Shown piece by piece: positions 8,566-16,834 of a stretch of DNA of 64,000 nucleotides. Position 1 is the first letter of the stretch; every line of letters starts with the position of its first letter. Source of the stretch: Oscillospiraceae bacterium. GTDB lineage: Bacteria > Bacillota > Clostridia > Oscillospirales > Ruminococcaceae. The notes under the pieces were generated by a model that saw nothing but the letters and a program-made list of their open reading frames with translations, did not search any database and was not told where the DNA came from. The DNA lies in NCBI GenBank assembly GCA_017461565.1, contig JAFTXQ010000004.1, positions 124,001-188,000 on the forward strand, read 5' to 3'. The translations under genes and the position numbers were made by a program.

Positions 8566-9258
8566 ATGATGAAAGAAGAAAAGAACGCTTTAAAGCAATC
8601 ACTATGGGGCAAGATATTCCAGAAGCTGATAACCGCCACGGCGTACTTCCTTTTCCGTCCGAAGATAGTATGGGAAGATAAACAACTGAAAAAGCAGCTT
8701 AAGGGACAGCCTGTGGTGTTTGTCGCAAATCACACACACCATTTTGATGGGGCGCTTATGGGAGCGATACTGGGCCGATACAGGCCTTATGTGCTGGTGT
8801 CGGAAAAATGGTACAGCAAAAAAGGCATGGGCACCATGATACGCTGGTGCAGATGTATGCCGATAGACCTGAGCGGCGCTGACGCCGACTGGTACATAAA
8901 AGCCGAGGGCCTGCTGAAAAATGGCGGTTCCATGATAATATTCCCCGAGGGCGGCATCGCACGGGAGGGCAAAATGCTTCCGTTCAAGCCGGGGGCGGCA
9001 CTTCTTTCCGCTTCTACGGGAGCTTCCATAATACCGATGGCGATATACGGCGAATACGACAAGGTCTTCGGCAAGCGTCAGAAGATCGCTGTCGGAAAGC
9101 CGATAGAAAGCAACTGCCCCGAAGATATGCGCCATTCCAAATATGCACGTCAGCTTATCAACGAAGCCGAAGCCGAGGTAAAGTGCCTTTACGGTACGCT
9201 TGAAGCGCAGTACGGCAAGCTTCCTGTATACACGGAAAGCTACACAGCAACAAAGTAA
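8566..9258 (+). CDS. PlsC-like 1-acyl-glycerol-3-phosphate acyltransferase family protein
   Basis: This 230-residue protein belongs to the lysophospholipid acyltransferase (LPLAT/PlsC) family, which transfers acyl chains from acyl-ACP or acyl-CoA to an alcohol acceptor. Motif I NHTHHFDG at about residues 64-71 holds the catalytic His and Asp (HX4D), and motif III FPEGGIA lies near 127-133, followed by PMAIYG. A hydrophobic N-terminal stretch may attach it to the inner leaflet. AAAGGAG precedes the ATG at 8566 (a second ATG follows directly). It is the first gene of the operon with ACP and ketosynthase, which suggests that it off-loads the product of that synthase onto a lipid or other acceptor rather than serving general phospholipid synthesis. 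The acceptor is unknown. Confidence 0.87.
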   Translation: MMKEEKNALKQSLWGKIFQKLITATAYFLFRPKIVWEDKQLKKQLKGQPVVFVANHTHHFDGALMGAILGRYRPYVLVSEKWYSKKGMGTMIRWCRCMPIDLSGADADWYIKAEGLLKNGGSMIIFPEGGIAREGKMLPFKPGAALLSASTGASIIPMAIYGEYDKVFGKRQKIAVGKPIESNCPEDMRHSKYARQLINEAEAEVKCLYGTLEAQYGKLPVYTESYTATK

Positions 9259-9304
9259 TCAAGCGGAATTTCCGCAGAAATATTAAAAATGAGAGGTATT
9301 TATT

Positions 9305-9550
9305 ATGAACACAGAAATCGCAGAAAAGATCAAGGGAATGTTAGTTGAAAATCTCCGTATCCCCGCAGATGAGCTGGAATACACCTCCGAGCTGTTTGGT
9401 GACGATATCGGTCTGGACTCCATCGACTCCATCGAGATCATCGCAGGTATCGACAATCTGTTCGGCGTTCAGATGACAGGCGCAGCGAGAGAGAACTTCC
9501 AGACTATCGAGACCCTCACAAAGTACGTTGAGGAGCACATGGGAGAATAA
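9305..9550 (+). CDS. Acyl carrier protein
   Basis: This is an 81-residue acidic carrier protein. The phosphopantetheine attachment site is the serine in GLDSIDSIE (Ser39), matching the DSL/DSI motif of ACPs. Predicted helices before and after this site fit the four-helix ACP fold. GAGAGG-type ribosome site precedes the ATG, and the stop is two bases before the ketosynthase ATG. Its position between an acyltransferase and a ketosynthase, together with a dedicated PPTase later in the operon, suggests a pathway-specific carrier and not the housekeeping AcpP, although the sequence alone cannot exclude the latter. Confidence 0.94.
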   Translation: MNTEIAEKIKGMLVENLRIPADELEYTSELFGDDIGLDSIDSIEIIAGIDNLFGVQMTGAARENFQTIETLTKYVEEHMGE

Positions 9551-9552
9551 TC

Positions 9553-11811
9553 ATGGGCAACGAAAGAAGATGCGTTGTAACAGGTCTTGGACTTGTATGT
9601 GCGCTCGGCGACAGCGTTGACAAATGCTGGAATGCCGCAGCAAACGGCGTGACAGGCATACGTGAGGTAACTACCGTTGATACAACAGACTGCTATGCAA
9701 ATATGGGCGCAGAGGTCGAGGCGAGATCCTCGGAGCTTTCTTCAGAGAACTACGACCGCTCCTCACTGCTGTGCATAAAGGCGGCAGGCGAGGCACTGGC
9801 TGACGCAGGCTATTCAGCAGACTGCTTCGACAGCGACAGGATCGGTGTTATCATCGGCAACTGCGTAGGCGGTGCGGCTAGCATCGACAAGTATTACACG
9901 GACGAGATAAAGAACGGTAATGCCGACACTTCCGATATTCTCAAAATGCCTGCTTCCGCTATTGCAAACAATGTGGCGAAGCATTTCGGACTCAACGGTG
10001 CTACAGCGAACATAGTTAATGCCTGTGCGGCAGGCACTATGAGTCTTTCATACGCCTGCGATCTTATCCGCAGCGGCAAGGCCGATGCTTTTGCGGCAGG
10101 CGGATCGGACAGCTTTTCCTCCCTTGCGTTCAGCGGCTTCCATGCACTGCACGCATTGGCAGAGGGCCCCTGCTCTCCCTTTAACAAGAGCAACGGCATC
10201 ACTCTCGGCGAGGGCGCAGGTATCCTTATCATCGAAAGCTACGAGCACGCTGTAAAACGTGGTGCAAAGATATACTGCGAAGTGCTGGGCAGCGGAGTAA
10301 GCTCCGATGCGCACCATATCACCGCCCCCCGTCCCGACGGACAGGGACAGATGAGCGCTATCAAGCGTGCCATAAGAAATTCGGGTCTTGAGTTCACTGA
10401 TATCGACTACATAAATGCTCACGGTACAGGAACCGCCAAGAACGATGAAGCGGAATTCCTGTCCCTGCATACGCTTTTCGATGGAAACGATCATGTTTCG
10501 GTAAGTTCAACAAAATCCATGACAGGTCACTGTCTGGGTGCGGCTGGCTCTATCGAGGCAGTGTTCACTGTCAAGGCAGTGTGTGAGGACACAGTTCCAC
10601 CCACCATCGGTTATAATGAAGAGGATCTTGAGAACCTTAAAGAAAAAGCAGGCAGCATCGACTTTGTGCCCAACACTAAGAGAGAGAAGCCCGTTAATTA
10701 TGCAGTGTCCAACTCCTTTGCTTTCGGCGGAAACAACGCCAGCATTGTGTTTGCGAAAAATCCCCACGATATCCCTGACAACACCAACAAACAGCGTGTT
10801 TTCGTCACAGGTATCGGCGAGCTTCTCGGGGCTTCCGATGAAGCGGGCAAGGGTCTGCGCTGTGATATCACAGGCGACGACTACAAGGAGCACGGCATAA
10901 AAATGGCGTTCTACCGCAAGCTTGACCGTTTCAGCCAGCTCCAGCTCATCTCGGGCATGAGAGCGCTTGCAGACGCAAAGATAACAGTAGACGAAGCCAA
11001 TGAGAACGACATCGGTATCATAATCGGAACCGCTGACGGTCCTATGACCGAGATCGTAGGCTTCCAGAAGAATACCATCCTTAACGGCACGGCAAACGGC
11101 AGTGCATTCAGCTTTCCCAACACCGTGTACAATGCGGCAGGCGGTTATTTCAGCATCTTTGCAGGAATAAAGGGCTATAACGTCACTGTTGCAAACGGTA
11201 TCCAGGCAGGACTTCAGAGTATATGCTATGCGGCTGATGTCCTTCACAGCGGCGAAGAGAGCATAATGGTAGCGTCCGGTACAGACGAAAACACCGATGT
11301 TACCTACGAGCTTTATGAAAAGCTTGGTTATACTGAGAGCTTCAGACTTGGCGAGGGCTCGGTTTCTATCGTACTTGAAACTGAGGAGAGTGCAGAAAAG
11401 CGTGGCGCAGAAAAACTGTGCGAGATAGCCGGTACATCCATGACGCACAAGTCGGTAGAATTCGGCACACTGAGAGGTTCAGAGGATGCCATGAAGCGTG
11501 CGATACTTGAAGCCTGCGAAAGCGCAGGTATCGCTCCCGATGAGATATCCGCAGTATGCGGCTTTGCAGACGGTAACAAGACCGTCGATGATATCGAGCG
11601 TGCTGTATACAGCGAGGTATTCACAAAGGATATTCCCGTTATCAGCGTAAGAAACGATATCGGAGAAGCAAGGGCGGCTGCGGCTGCACAGCAGGCGGCT
11701 TATGCAGCAAAGCTTCTCAAAAACGACAGCGAGGGTAAATATAATTACATCCTTGCGGTCGCAGCAGGAGTCGGCGGCTCTTATTCCGCAGTGGTGCTTA
11801 AAAAGATATGA
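9553..11811 (+). CDS. Fused ketosynthase and ketosynthase-like chain-length-factor protein
   Basis: This 752-residue protein carries two thiolase-fold domains. Residues 1-405 are an intact KAS II-type beta-ketoacyl-ACP synthase: Cys158 in NACAAGT, His290 in NAHGTGT, Lys321, and His326 in MTGHCLG, plus the C-terminal FGGNNAS. Residues 415-752 are a second, degenerate ketosynthase: NGIQAG at 548-553 replaces the nucleophile Cys with Ile, and the two His positions read FADG and NDIGEA. This arrangement mirrors the KS-alpha/chain length factor pairs of type II polyketide synthases and aryl polyene systems, but on one polypeptide. The KS would condense malonyl-ACP units on the upstream ACP while the second half shapes the dimer pocket. 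No malonyltransferase or enoyl reductase is encoded nearby. Domain calls are firm; product is unknown. Confidence 0.93.
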   Translation: MGNERRCVVTGLGLVCALGDSVDKCWNAAANGVTGIREVTTVDTTDCYANMGAEVEARSSELSSENYDRSSLLCIKAAGEALADAGYSADCFDSDRIGVIIGNCVGGAASIDKYYTDEIKNGNADTSDILKMPASAIANNVAKHFGLNGATANIVNACAAGTMSLSYACDLIRSGKADAFAAGGSDSFSSLAFSGFHALHALAEGPCSPFNKSNGITLGEGAGILIIESYEHAVKRGAKIYCEVLGSGVSSDAHHITAPRPDGQGQMSAIKRAIRNSGLEFTDIDYINAHGTGTAKNDEAEFLSLHTLFDGNDHVSVSSTKSMTGHCLGAAGSIEAVFTVKAVCEDTVPPTIGYNEEDLENLKEKAGSIDFVPNTKREKPVNYAVSNSFAFGGNNASIVFAKNPHDIPDNTNKQRVFVTGIGELLGASDEAGKGLRCDITGDDYKEHGIKMAFYRKLDRFSQLQLISGMRALADAKITVDEANENDIGIIIGTADGPMTEIVGFQKNTILNGTANGSAFSFPNTVYNAAGGYFSIFAGIKGYNVTVANGIQAGLQSICYAADVLHSGEESIMVASGTDENTDVTYELYEKLGYTESFRLGEGSVSIVLETEESAEKRGAEKLCEIAGTSMTHKSVEFGTLRGSEDAMKRAILEACESAGIAPDEISAVCGFADGNKTVDDIERAVYSEVFTKDIPVISVRNDIGEARAAAAAQQAAYAAKLLKNDSEGKYNYILAVAAGVGGSYSAVVLKKI

Positions 11812-11818
11812 TAACAGC

Positions 11819-11838
11819 GGCGGGCTGCACAGCCCGCC
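11819..11838 (+). other. Intercistronic hairpin in the synthase operon
   Basis: GGCGGGCT pairs perfectly with AGCCCGCC around a GCAC loop, directly after the ketosynthase stop. No T-run follows, so it should not terminate; it may stabilise the upstream mRNA or mark a processing site between the KS and ketoreductase messages. Confidence 0.65.
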
Positions 11839-11873
11839 CTGATCGCATAATGAATAATACAGGAGGACAGAAA

Positions 11874-12605
11874 GTGAGCAAGGTTGCAATAGTAACAGGT
11901 GCTTCCCGTGGAATAGGCAAGGCATGTGCGCTTAAGCTTGCCGAATGCGGCTATGACGTTGCGGTGAACTACGTCAGCAACGAAGCCAAGGCGCAGGAGG
12001 TGGTTTCCGCCATAGAAGCGATGGGACAGAAAGCTATCGCAGTAAAGGCAGACACCGCTGATCTCAAGCAGGTACAGGCGATGTTCCGTGAGGTACACAA
12101 GACCTTTGGTCAGCTTGACGTACTGGTAAATAACGCAGGCGTCGTTGATGACGCTTATCTGCTGATGATAAATGAGGATTCTCTTTCAAGAAGTCTTGAC
12201 ATAAATATCAAGGGTTACTTCCACTGTGCACAGCAGGCAGCGCTTAAGATGATAAAAACAGGCGGACGTATCGTGAACATCTCCTCTGTAAGCTCTGTGC
12301 TTGCAGTAGAGGGACAGGCTGTTTACTCCGCCACAAAGGGTGCGGTGAACTCCATGACCGCAACTCTCGCAAAGGAGCTTGCGCCCCGCAATATCCTTGT
12401 AAACGCAGTAGCTCCCGGATTTATCGAAACCGAAATGATGGATGCCATACCCGAGGACAAAAAGGAAGCATATATAGCTGCTATCCCCATGCACAAGTAC
12501 GGCAGGGCAGAGGATGTGGCGAATGTGGTTGCACAGCTCTGCTCCGATAATTTCGCATATATGACGGGACAGACTATCGTACTTGACGGAGGACTCAGCT
12601 TATGA
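11874..12605 (+). CDS. 3-oxoacyl-ACP reductase (FabG-like SDR)
   Basis: This 243-residue short-chain dehydrogenase reduces 3-ketoacyl-ACP to 3-hydroxyacyl-ACP with NAD(P)H. The cofactor motif TGASRGIG lies at about residues 9-16, NNAG at about 86-89, the catalytic Ser in VNISSVSS, and the YxxxK pair in VYSATKG. The C-terminal DGGLSL ending is typical of FabG. The start is a GTG at 11874 with AGGAGG seven bases upstream; an ATG-initiated extension from further upstream would run through the hairpin and is less likely. Its TGA overlaps the next ATG (ATGA). Role: the ketoreduction step of the operon's elongation cycle. Confidence 0.92.
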   Translation: MSKVAIVTGASRGIGKACALKLAECGYDVAVNYVSNEAKAQEVVSAIEAMGQKAIAVKADTADLKQVQAMFREVHKTFGQLDVLVNNAGVVDDAYLLMINEDSLSRSLDINIKGYFHCAQQAALKMIKTGGRIVNISSVSSVLAVEGQAVYSATKGAVNSMTATLAKELAPRNILVNAVAPGFIETEMMDAIPEDKKEAYIAAIPMHKYGRAEDVANVVAQLCSDNFAYMTGQTIVLDGGLSL

Positions 12606-13051
12606 TGAATCTACTTGAGATAAACCAGCGGATAAAGCAACGCCCTCCCTTTCAGATGATAGAACGTGTTATCGAGCTTGAGCCTAACGTTTCTGCAAAG
12701 GGAATCAAAAACGTATCGGTTAACGAGCCTTATTTTGTGGGACACTTCCCCGATGCTCCCATCATGCCCGGCGTGCTTATCATTGAGTGCGCAGCACAGC
12801 TCTGCTCTCTCGTTATCGCTCCTGATGATGCTGCCAATGACGAAAACAAGCTGTATGTGCTTCTTAAGGTAAAGGACTTCAAGTTCCTGCGGCCTGTCAT
12901 TCCCGGAGATCAGCTTACTATCGAGGTCAAGGCAACTATGGCAACAGCAGGTGCATACGAATTTTCCGCAGTGATATCCGCTGACGGTATAGTCAAGGCA
13001 AAGGGAAGTATGCTTTTCACCTCTATGGATAAGAGTGCGGTATATGGATAA
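12602..13051 (+). CDS. 3-hydroxyacyl-ACP dehydratase (FabZ-like hotdog protein)
   Basis: This 149-residue hotdog-fold enzyme has the FabZ signature GHFPDAPIMPGVL at about residues 47-59, with the catalytic His, and the partner Glu in IIECAAQ. It removes water from 3-hydroxyacyl-ACP to give a trans-2-enoyl-ACP. Length and fold match FabZ. The ATG at 12602 overlaps the ketoreductase stop, with GGAGG eight bases upstream (a second ATG follows immediately). With no enoyl reductase recognised in the operon, repeated use of this step without further reduction would leave conjugated double bases in the chain; that is an inference. Confidence 0.92.
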   Translation: MMNLLEINQRIKQRPPFQMIERVIELEPNVSAKGIKNVSVNEPYFVGHFPDAPIMPGVLIIECAAQLCSLVIAPDDAANDENKLYVLLKVKDFKFLRPVIPGDQLTIEVKATMATAGAYEFSAVISADGIVKAKGSMLFTSMDKSAVYG

Positions 13052-13694
13052 TATTCTGGATTTTTCCGCCTGCATCGTTGCGGGAGGAGATAACCTCCGC
13101 CCCCGTGTCGAGCAGGCACGCACCCTCTATTCCGAGATGAGCGAGGAATATTTCAACTACATATTAGCCAAAGAGGATAAGGCGTTGTCCGAAAGTGCCT
13201 GTGGATTTCTTCTGCTGGACAATCTGCTTTCAAAGCATGGGATAGAGAAAAATACGCTTGTCATCTCTCGTAATGGCGATGGCAGACCATGCATCATAAA
13301 CCGTCGTGATATTGATTTCAGCATATCCCATTCAGAGGGAGCTGCGATATGCTACCTTTCTACAGGAAAGGATGCAAAAATCGGCTGCGACATCCAGAGG
13401 GCAAGGAGCTACTCCAATGAGAAGATGGCAAGCCTTGCAAAGATATTCATGAGCGAGAACGACTATTCCGAGTTCCTTAAAAACACTGACGAAAAACACT
13501 TCTACACTGTCTGGACACGCCGTGAAGCCTACATAAAGGCTGAGGGCGGCGATGTATTTGCAGACCTCAGGGGTGTGGAACTTAACGGCGACAGATACCG
13601 CACAGGTGTGATAACCGCCTGCGGAAACAGATATTACTACAGTGTTTATACTACGATAAATACAAGGAGAACCAATGAGAGTATTAGTACTTAA
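13044..13694 (+). CDS. Sfp-type 4'-phosphopantetheinyl transferase family protein
   Basis: This 216-residue protein has the pattern of Sfp-type PPTases, which transfer phosphopantetheine from CoA to the ACP serine. Motifs are DFSISHSEG at about residues 92-100, IGCDIQRAR in place of the usual G(V/I)DIE, and WTRREAYIKAEG corresponding to W-x-x-KEAxxK. The Glu-to-Gln change in CDIQ affects a magnesium ligand and may alter efficiency. The ATG at 13044 overlaps the dehydratase stop by eight bases, indicating coupled translation; a GTG nine bases earlier is an alternative. A dedicated PPTase inside the operon argues that the operon is a self-contained synthase. Confidence 0.87.
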   Translation: MDNILDFSACIVAGGDNLRPRVEQARTLYSEMSEEYFNYILAKEDKALSESACGFLLLDNLLSKHGIEKNTLVISRNGDGRPCIINRRDIDFSISHSEGAAICYLSTGKDAKIGCDIQRARSYSNEKMASLAKIFMSENDYSEFLKNTDEKHFYTVWTRREAYIKAEGGDVFADLRGVELNGDRYRTGVITACGNRYYYSVYTTINTRRTNESIST

Positions 13695-14382
13695 CGGCAG
13701 TCCGAAATCAGAGCGGAGCAATACCCTTAATATAACAAAAGCGTTTCTTAAGGGATTCCCCGAGGATACCGAAGTGGAATATGTAAACATCTATAAGCTT
13801 AACATAAAGCCTTGTGTAGGGTGCTTCTCCTGTTGGAGCAAGACACCGGGAAAATGCGTGATAAAGGACGATATGCAGGAGCTTTACGGAAAGATCGAGG
13901 CTGCTGATATCGTGATCGAAAGCTTTCCGCTGTATTTCTTCGGTATGCCCTCGCAGCTCAAGTGTATGACGGATCGCTGCCTGCCCTTTATGCTGCCTTA
14001 TATGGGCAACCTTGTAGAGGACAAGAATGCATCTTTTCACGAGCTTCGTGATGAATCCATGCACGAAAAGCGGCTTGTGGTCATCACGACCTGTGGCTAT
14101 GTTGATGCAAACCCGATGTATCCCGCACTGTTAAAGCAGCTTGATCTTATCTGCGGCGACGGCCACTACACATCGATCCTCTGTCCCGAGGGTGAGCTGT
14201 TTATCGCAGAAAAAGCAAAACGCCAGCGTGAGGGCTACCTTGCCGAGATCACAAAGGCAGGTGCAGAGTTTGCGCAGAACCGCTGTCTTTGCGATGAAAC
14301 CAGAAAGCGCATCGCAAAACCCATTCTTTCGCCACAGGGCTTTGAAGCAATAACGCTTGCCCACTGGCAACAGAACAGCTGA
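13675..14382 (+). CDS. Flavodoxin-like NAD(P)H-dependent oxidoreductase
   Basis: This 235-residue protein belongs to the NADPH-dependent FMN reductase / multimeric flavodoxin superfamily. It opens with VLVLNGSPKSERSNT, the FMN phosphate-binding loop, followed by a CVGCFSCW cysteine cluster at about residues 47-54 that in iron-sulfur flavoproteins binds a cluster or disulfide, and FPLYFFGMPSQLK. AGGAG lies seven bases before the ATG, and the gene overlaps the PPTase end by 20 bases. As the last gene of the synthase operon it could reduce or isomerise the enoyl product, but sequence alone does not show a role; it may equally be a stand-alone quinone or flavin reductase. Confidence 0.83.
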   Translation: MRVLVLNGSPKSERSNTLNITKAFLKGFPEDTEVEYVNIYKLNIKPCVGCFSCWSKTPGKCVIKDDMQELYGKIEAADIVIESFPLYFFGMPSQLKCMTDRCLPFMLPYMGNLVEDKNASFHELRDESMHEKRLVVITTCGYVDANPMYPALLKQLDLICGDGHYTSILCPEGELFIAEKAKRQREGYLAEITKAGAEFAQNRCLCDETRKRIAKPILSPQGFEAITLAHWQQNS

Positions 14383-14410
14383 TAAACGCCAAGTGCAAAT
14401 GATAACATAA

Positions 14411-14440
14411 AAAAGTCTGAGAAGTATTCTCAGACTTTTT
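14411..14440 (+). terminator. Intrinsic terminator of the synthase operon
   Basis: AAAAGTCTGAGAA pairs with TTCTCAGACTTTT around a three-base loop, followed by T residues. The A-rich left arm also makes it usable for the converging minus-strand CPBP gene. Confidence 0.92.
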
Positions 14441-14458
14441 CGCATTATTAACGTAGCT

Positions 14459-15190
14459 TTATTCTTTTCTCGATGATCTGAACCATCTGCCAGACACAAC
14501 AAGCCAGACAAGACCTGTTATACCAAACAGCGGCACAGCAATATCAAAAGCAAAAGACAGCTCATCGAATATAGAAACCAAAAAAGTTGTCAGATTGTTC
14601 CCTGCATGGACAAGGATGCACGGGACAAGGCTTCCGCTGCGTTGAGCCAGCAGCGCAAGACAATATCCCAGCACAAAGGTATAAGGCATCTGTGATACAT
14701 CAAGATGATACGCAGCAAAAAACGCCGCCGAAATAAGCGCAGCGCTGTTTGCTCCAAAGCTACCCGCCAACCGTGATAAAGCCGCTCCACGGAAAGCGAG
14801 CTCCTCTGCAACCGGGGAAAGTATTATCGTATACACCGCATACATAAGCATATCGTTTTCACTTAGCGTGACCTTGCCGCTCTCTTGCGGAAAAACAAGT
14901 CTGAACAAAAAAGCTGCCAGACAGGAGAGCAGCACCGCCCCGAAAAACACCGCAAGCGGCTCCAGGCGAGAGTAGTTCTCAGCCTTTCCAAAACGCTTTG
15001 GCTTGCCGCATATAAGCAGATATATAGCGAAGCTTACACCGAGGACGCAAACTGCGTTGATGAGCAGATAATACCAATAACCCTGTACAAGTCCCGAAAG
15101 CACCGAAATAAGCAGCAGACCTGCAAGCTGTGCCACGACAAATGCCGTAAGCACCATAAGCAGGTCTTTTAATTTGTTGTTTTCTGTCAT
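14459..15190 (-). CDS. CPBP family intramembrane metalloprotease
   Basis: This 243-residue polytopic membrane protein carries the CPBP (Rce1-like/Abi) protease motifs: EELAFRG with the glutamate pair and arginine, a later HLD segment, and VHAGNNL with the His and Asn. About seven hydrophobic segments are visible. The start at 15190 overlaps the upstream CPBP gene's stop (ATGA), which fixes it; a longer open frame running upstream lies inside the neighbour and is not supported. Family members cleave within membranes, act in bacteriocin self-immunity or protein processing; the substrate here is unknown. It forms a tandem pair with the next gene. Confidence 0.88.
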   Translation of the reverse strand: MTENNKLKDLLMVLTAFVVAQLAGLLLISVLSGLVQGYWYYLLINAVCVLGVSFAIYLLICGKPKRFGKAENYSRLEPLAVFFGAVLLSCLAAFLFRLVFPQESGKVTLSENDMLMYAVYTIILSPVAEELAFRGAALSRLAGSFGANSAALISAAFFAAYHLDVSQMPYTFVLGYCLALLAQRSGSLVPCILVHAGNNLTTFLVSIFDELSFAFDIAVPLFGITGLVWLVVSGRWFRSSRKE

Positions 15191-16275
15191 GAGCCACCCG
15201 AGATAAGTCCGCAAAGCGCATTGGCGATGAAATTGAATGTCATAGCGTCTATTGCAAGCAGAAGCATTACAATGATCGTTACACGGGAGAAGAAAACGCC
15301 CCAGCGCTTGCCTGCGCTGACATCCCATACCTTTTCCACACGATAGCGGCGTATCTTAGTAAGCTTGAATATCGCCATGATGATACCGATGACCATAAGC
15401 ATCAGTATCGCAAACAGATAAGCCACATACACTATCGCCATTCCCTGAAGCGGAAATTCTGCCGCACCGCCTGTTACAGGGTCGTAAGGCGCAGGTGTCT
15501 CTGCTGCTTTGAGATATTCCTGTACCTCGGGACTTGTGCCCATAAGGATCATTATTCCCGAGATACTGTTCAGGATAGCATGTATTATCGTGGTGGTGAC
15601 GATGGACTTTGTGGCTATTGCAAGATAACCGAGGAAAATACCTATGACAGTGGTATAAAGAAACTGCTGAAGATTTGCGTGGGTAAACCCGAACAGCAGG
15701 GCAGATGCGAAGATAGCAAAGCCGTTTCCGTAGGGACGCAGGCTCTCCATTACGATGCCTCTGAACCACAGCTCCTCGCATATAGGAGCGACTACCACAA
15801 GCTGAACGAACAGGATGACCGCAGCACCGAGATCAGTGGTCTGTATACCCTCAAGCGCAGTAAAAGAGTCGTTGAGCGAGGTATCCTTGAAAAAGCTTGC
15901 AACAAATACCGTCAGCAGGTTTGCAAGTATGGCTACGCCGTACATCGCAGGGAACATTCCCATGGCACTGCCGAAATAGGCGGGCTTTGCGTATACCTTT
16001 CTGAACATCCCCTGCGGCTTAAGCACGAAATATGCCACCGTGATAGGTATGGCGTTGAGGAATATAACAGACAGCAACATATCAATAATATGCAATGCAG
16101 TCATACCGAGACCCACGCACAAGGGTGCTATCAGCGTAGCGACAACGCTCACCAGTATACGGGAAACGTATACAGTTATCATCATTATGCCAATGCCGAA
16201 GCACGTTCTCTTGAAGCCCGGCATCTTATCCTCTGCTGGAATGGCCGCATCGGTCATTATCATCTCTTCCGACAT
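15187..16275 (-). CDS. CPBP family intramembrane metalloprotease
   Basis: This 362-residue membrane protein is a second CPBP protease: EELWFRG at about residue 166, FGFTHANLQQF, and TTIIHAILNS supply the three motif blocks. It is longer than its neighbour because of a 20-residue N-terminal cytoplasmic tail and an extended C-terminal region with two extra hydrophobic segments. GGAG lies upstream of the ATG at 16275. It is coupled to the following CPBP gene by a four-base overlap and follows aroK by 15 bases, so the pair is transcribed with aroK and the small lipoprotein. Tandem CPBP genes suggest related but distinct substrates. Confidence 0.88.
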   Translation of the reverse strand: MSEEMIMTDAAIPAEDKMPGFKRTCFGIGIMMITVYVSRILVSVVATLIAPLCVGLGMTALHIIDMLLSVIFLNAIPITVAYFVLKPQGMFRKVYAKPAYFGSAMGMFPAMYGVAILANLLTVFVASFFKDTSLNDSFTALEGIQTTDLGAAVILFVQLVVVAPICEELWFRGIVMESLRPYGNGFAIFASALLFGFTHANLQQFLYTTVIGIFLGYLAIATKSIVTTTIIHAILNSISGIMILMGTSPEVQEYLKAAETPAPYDPVTGGAAEFPLQGMAIVYVAYLFAILMLMVIGIIMAIFKLTKIRRYRVEKVWDVSAGKRWGVFFSRVTIIVMLLLAIDAMTFNFIANALCGLISGGS

Positions 16276-16290
16276 AATTTCTCCTTTCGG

Positions 16291-16809
16291 TCAATCGTCC
16301 TTTGAAACAAGCCTGTGATAATCCGCTATCTCGCTTACCGTTTCCTCCAAGGTCTTGCCCAGACAATCTATAGTGATGTCGGCATATTCCTCGTAAAGCG
16401 CACGGCGGCGCTCAAACACCTGTGCTATCGTGTCGGTTTTACGCATGGCGATACCACGGCTCTTTATATTGTGAAGTCTTTTTTCGACCTCGGGCACGGG
16501 AAGTGAGAGATAATATATCAGCCCATGCTCTTTCAGATGCAGCATAGCCGTGCGTGAATACACCGCACTTCCGCCTGTGGCTATCACACAGCCGCCATGC
16601 TCATTTACGGAGCATATCGCACGCTCCTCTGCGATACAGAATGCGTCAAGTCCCTCGCTGTCTATTATATCCTGAAGCAGTCGTCCCGTATCGTTCTGTA
16701 TAACGATATCAGTATCTATAAATCTATATCCCATCGCTTTCGCCAGCAGAACTCCGATAGTGGATTTTCCGCAGGCAGGCATACCGATGAGGACTATGTT
16801 CTTTTTCAT
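16291..16809 (-). CDS. aroK: Shikimate kinase
   Basis: This 172-residue P-loop kinase phosphorylates shikimate at O3 in the route to chorismate and the aromatic amino acids. The Walker A loop is GMPACGKST at residues 8-16, the shikimate-binding DTD lies at 33-35, and the ATGGSAV segment corresponds to the GGG shikimate-binding loop. A lid region with arginines follows around 110-120. Length is typical. AAGGAAAG lies upstream of the ATG. No other aromatic pathway gene is in the window; it is embedded between a lipoprotein and CPBP proteases in a mixed operon headed by DUF6062 and tsaD. Confidence 0.93.
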   Translation of the reverse strand: MKKNIVLIGMPACGKSTIGVLLAKAMGYRFIDTDIVIQNDTGRLLQDIIDSEGLDAFCIAEERAICSVNEHGGCVIATGGSAVYSRTAMLHLKEHGLIYYLSLPVPEVEKRLHNIKSRGIAMRKTDTIAQVFERRRALYEEYADITIDCLGKTLEETVSEIADYHRLVSKDD

Positions 16810-16834
16810 GGTTCTTTCCTTTGTTCTGTTGGTT

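Noticed and set aside
14459-15328. Long N-terminal extension of the first CPBP protease
   Set aside because: The extension lies inside the upstream CPBP gene; the ATGA overlap and motif spacing support the start at 15190.
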